Assembly (NCBI GenBank): GCA_022539475.1
Contig: VCMS01000224.1
Coordinates: 22,286 to 86,285, forward strand
Length of the DNA stretch: 64,000 nt
From: Gracilaria domingensis
Lineage: Eukaryota > Rhodophyta > Florideophyceae > Gracilariales > Gracilariaceae
Direction of reading: 5' to 3'
The position numbers and the translations under genes are program-made. The notes under the pieces are model-generated. The model worked only from the letters and a program-made list of their open reading frames with translations, made no database searches and was not told the DNA's origin. Shown here in pieces: positions 61,065 through 64,000 of this stretch; the first letter of the stretch is position 1, and each line of letters starts with the position of its first letter.

Positions 61065-64000
61065 TCAGTTCTCCTCCTCATCTTCTGTCTCTTCATCCAT
61101 CCCCTGCGCTTCAAAGTCCTCGTCTTTTTTGTGGCTGTCCCCTTCCTCGACCATCAACTCATCCTCTTCGTCATCGTCCTTCACATCCCCCACCAAATAC
61201 ATGTCCACCTGAAGACCATCTGTGTTATCCTTCATTCCCATGAGGTTCTCTTCCACAAAAGTCGGTTAGAAATGATGATTCAGATGAACTGCATCCGGCA
61301 AACTGTACTTCTCTGGTACCACATGCATATTGTAGCGAAAAAGTGGCTCTTCCGGAAATCTTCCATCTTCAGTGCCAGCACCGGCATGAAATACATCCCC
61401 CCTCCCAATAAACACGGACGTGGGTGGGATAAAGAACTTTCTCACAGCCATACCTCCGGCCCACCCTTCAAATGCCTTTGCTGTTACAGCAAAGTGACTG
61501 CGTGATTCTTCACATATCCAAAGTGGGAAGGACATAGTTCCGGAGACCATGACAAAGTACTTCGGGGTCTTCCCCTTCAGCTTATCTTCGTTTGTCAAGG
61601 TCCCAAAGTCGGCATGTATTTCCTGTCGCTGGCAAGCCACTCCGGTACTTAAGATCCTCCCTTCGGTCCCCGGTGCATACATTCTCTCATTCGGTTGCAT
61701 GTTGTCTTATAGCCCCAACACCGCACATATCGGACCAAGTCGAGCATCTAACAACGACTTCCTCTTCACAGGCAAATGCGTCTCCGGTTTAGTCTCCAGC
61801 TCGTCACTACACCACTTCTTGTCGTCATGCACCTTCCATTGTCCGTTTCGATTATAGGAATCCATGTAGTTCGATTCTCTCGTACCCTGGGGTCTGGGGC
61901 TTCTTCGAAACTTCTTTTGAAGAAGTCCAATAACTCGACGCTTACATCCCTATCTATGAGCTTGCTGAGACTTTCAGCCATTTTCACAATGTCGTTGTCA
62001 TAAGCAAAGCTTTGCAAAATACAGAAACCTATCTCCCGAAGCTCAGCTTTATTGTTCACAAAATACATATACCCGACAGAATCGTCCTTCACTGCCTCTG
62101 CCCATAGGATCGCATCATCAACCTCCCCCTCTCCTTCCGCCTCGTTAAGAAGCTTCTGTCCCTGATACGCAGCATGCTAAAACACAGCATGATGAACTCT
62201 TTTAAAGTCCCTCGGCTTGAGGAAGTGGCCTCCGTGCTCCTTCCAGAGTTGCATCGCATCCATCCACTGATATACAGACTTAATCCTGTCCACTCCAGCA
62301 GACCACTTAGTAGGAACTGCTTTCAACAATTTCAACCACGAATCCCCCCCTCGTAGGGTCCTTCGTCTGTTTTCTTCAGCCCCGGGGTTAGAATTTTGGG
62401 TACTGCGTCGTCGAAAGGATCGGTGTCGTCTCCCTCCATCTCAACATTCGGCTCTGAGTCAGAGTCCGTGTCGCTGCCGAAGAAGATTTGATGAGCTTTG
62501 AGAAAGCTTCTGACCCCTTTCCCTCCAAGCTTACGCAGATTATTGATGACGAATGTTTCATCTTGGAGCACTTCACTTACTTTCGCCTTCTTTTGAGCCC
62601 TGGGGTTGTCATCGCTCATCATTTTTCTTCGGCGATGGCTTCTTCTGGTGCTCCTTCTCAACCCCGCACCACTTGGCTTCACTAAAACCATGTCGCTTTC
62701 CACTTCCTGAACGTCTTCCGCGGCATTCTTCAACTTAACAAGTTTAAAACGCGACGCCCGAGTATCGGATTAAGTGAAATGGGTCGTAGGCGTGGTCGTC
62801 TCTCCCCCTCCTGCCCGTAGCAGGCGGCCCCACAGTTGAATTAAAATCCACCCCGACGGACTTCTTCAGCTTTTCACGAGAATAAACCACCCTTCTCGAT
62901 ATATTCCCTCTCCAAGGCTTCTTTTTCACTGCAGTTTCCAGGCGTGCGGCCTGTGTCACAAGATAATCACGCAGTCTGAGTTTCTCAAACCTAGTGACTT
63001 CACTCTTTCTTTTCGATACTTCAACGGCCGGCTAATTTAGGCACCGGCAGCATAAAAAGAAATACTTCCGTATGTCTCCAAAGCGGTATTTCAGTTTGGA
63101 TCCTCGTCTCCTCGAAAAACGTGCTGCAAGGGCGTCGAGGGTGAAATCGGATGTGTCCTCATCTATGGAAAAGAACTCATCGCTGGAGATACACGTAATA
63201 ACATTTTCATCATACTCCCGACACACACTTTTCGAATGCTTCGGCAATCGAAGACTCCTAACCACCTTCAAACCAATCTCCGCAAACCTTGATAGATGCC
63301 TGATATAGTACTGGCCTATGATTCCGCATACACTTAAGGCACCCGCTACAGCGGTCCTTGTCATGTTGTTCAACACTTTCTTCTCCTCTCCATCCATCGC
63401 GGTTATAAAGTACAATGGAATGAACCTTGTCGGCGAAGTTCATAAGTCGGGCCTGCCTCAGTTCATCGTTCAAAGCATTAGCCAGGCTCACAAGCTCCCT
63501 CGTGTTCATCCTTTGTCTATCCTTACTGCTCCATAAGGAAACGGTAAGTCCTTTACACAGTTTCCTTATCTTCGCATCATCCTCACATATTTCCTTGAAT
63601 GCCAAAAGACGATTTGCCTCATCTACGAGAATACACGTAACTTCCACCCGGTTGCTCTCCAACATCTCCTTCTCCGACGTATCCGTGACCAAAATAGCAA
63701 CACTCATCGTTCCAAGGGCCTGAAGAAACCCTTTCCTTCGATTCTTCTCCTTCAGATCTTCAACGTGCTCCCGACCTGTCTCTCTCACAGGTGCGTACGG
63801 GATTTTGATTAGGTCCATGTTGACTTTCACGGACTCGTACTCATAATTGTCCAAGTTGGGCCTAAGTGTTTCCAGACTCATATCCACATCACCCGAAAGT
63901 AATTAATCAGCTTCGTCGAATATTTCACTGACGTTTCCAGCCAAACTCTCCTTCACCAAGACAACAGCATCATCATCCACTTCATCCACATCCACAACTT
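61065..64000 (-). pseudogene. long broken gene, open at the right edge, unknown family ending in a dioxygenase-like fold
   Basis: Coding-like text runs right to left through all three minus frames. The N-terminal part seen (63887-63258) has NMDLIKIPYAPVRE and VTCILVDEANRLLAF. A helical stretch (63415-63032) and a basic linker (LRRSTRRSHRRRKM) with an acidic DSDSEP patch (62733-62332) follow. Next come a KWSAGVDRIKSVYQWMDAMQ segment and the oxygenase-like part (61700-61266), then a 65-residue acidic tail (61256-61065). Breaks seen: TAA 63903, a GATG tandem duplication at 63391-63398, TAG 63032, a shift ~62780, a C7/G7 run at 62344-62350, TAG 62177, a shift ~61865, TAA 61707 and TAA 61266. I do not recognise the whole protein; a mobile-element protein is a reasonable guess. 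Confidence 0.5.
61266..61700 (-). CDS. 2-oxoglutarate/Fe(II)-dioxygenase-like (double-stranded beta-helix) segment
   Basis: This 144-residue open piece of the larger broken gene has His29-x-Asp31 (RQEIHADFG), His105 in GRGDVFHAGAG, and Arg122 with His126 in RYNMHVV. The HxD...H...R spacing is that of the iron- and 2-oxoglutarate-binding face of DSBH oxygenases. Such domains hydroxylate proteins, nucleic acids or small molecules, and this sequence does not say which. In-frame stops flank it on both sides (TAA 61707 upstream, TAA 61266 at its end), so it is probably not expressed as part of the full protein. A non-catalytic cupin-like fold is the alternative. Confidence 0.5.
   Translation of the reverse strand: MQPNERMYAPGTEGRILSTGVACQRQEIHADFGTLTNEDKLKGKTPKYFVMVSGTMSFPLWICEESRSHFAVTAKAFEGWAGGMAVRKFFIPPTSVFIGRGDVFHAGAGTEDGRFPEEPLFRYNMHVVPEKYSLPDAVHLNHHF

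Overview
The window is eukaryotic nuclear DNA and most of it is transposable elements. I see no bacterial operons, and there is one clear spliceosomal intron (GTAAGT, CTAAC branch site, AG). Three host-like genes cluster at 17-21.3 kb: a RING-finger protein, a SUT/SLC45-type sugar transporter and a methyltransferase with an apparent thylakoid-lumen targeting leader. A photosynthetic eukaryote with compact, intron-poor genes fits, and I lean to a red alga. That assignment is inference from gene content and style, not from a marker gene.

Layout. 1-9.2 kb: a minus-strand Ty3/gypsy retrotransposon (gag, protease-RT, RNase H-integrase) with a pol frameshift and both integrase Asp residues replaced by Val; I found no LTR pair. 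9.2-12.6 kb: AT-rich DNA with inverted repeats. 12.6-15.0 kb: an intact minus-strand hAT transposase followed by a cluster of hairpins. 17.0-21.3 kb: the host gene island (RING gene minus, transporter plus, methyltransferase minus). 23.2-26.2 kb: a broken plus-strand gene whose centre resembles the GLTSCR1/BICRA conserved region. 26.317-34.527 kb: a PIF/Harbinger DNA transposon with ~30-bp terminal inverted repeats and a TAA target duplication. It carries a minus-strand DDE transposase, a plus-strand accessory protein and, between them, a nearly full-length copper amine oxidase gene that looks captured from a host. 35.3-35.7 kb: a GATAT-rich tract, partly in 11-bp phase. 36.6-39.2 kb: a dead SPAK/OSR1-type STE20 kinase pseudogene containing a ~100-bp G-rich tract. 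41.5-43.9 kb: a second hAT transposase related to the first, broken by three in-frame TGA codons. 44-55 kb: mostly anonymous DNA. 55.3-56.4 kb: a transposase pseudogene split by a ~420-bp nested element with its own inverted ends. 57-60.4 kb: unrecognised ORFs and a degraded membrane-protein-like gene. 61-64 kb: a long minus-strand broken gene, open at the right edge, that ends in a 2-oxoglutarate/Fe(II)-oxygenase-like fold signature and an acidic tail.

The most interesting assembly is the 8.2-kb Harbinger element with an oxidase gene inside it. Around it, four transposon superfamilies and several decayed host-gene copies show repeated capture, nesting and decay. Several frame breaks lie at homopolymers or short tandem duplications, so some could be assembly errors.
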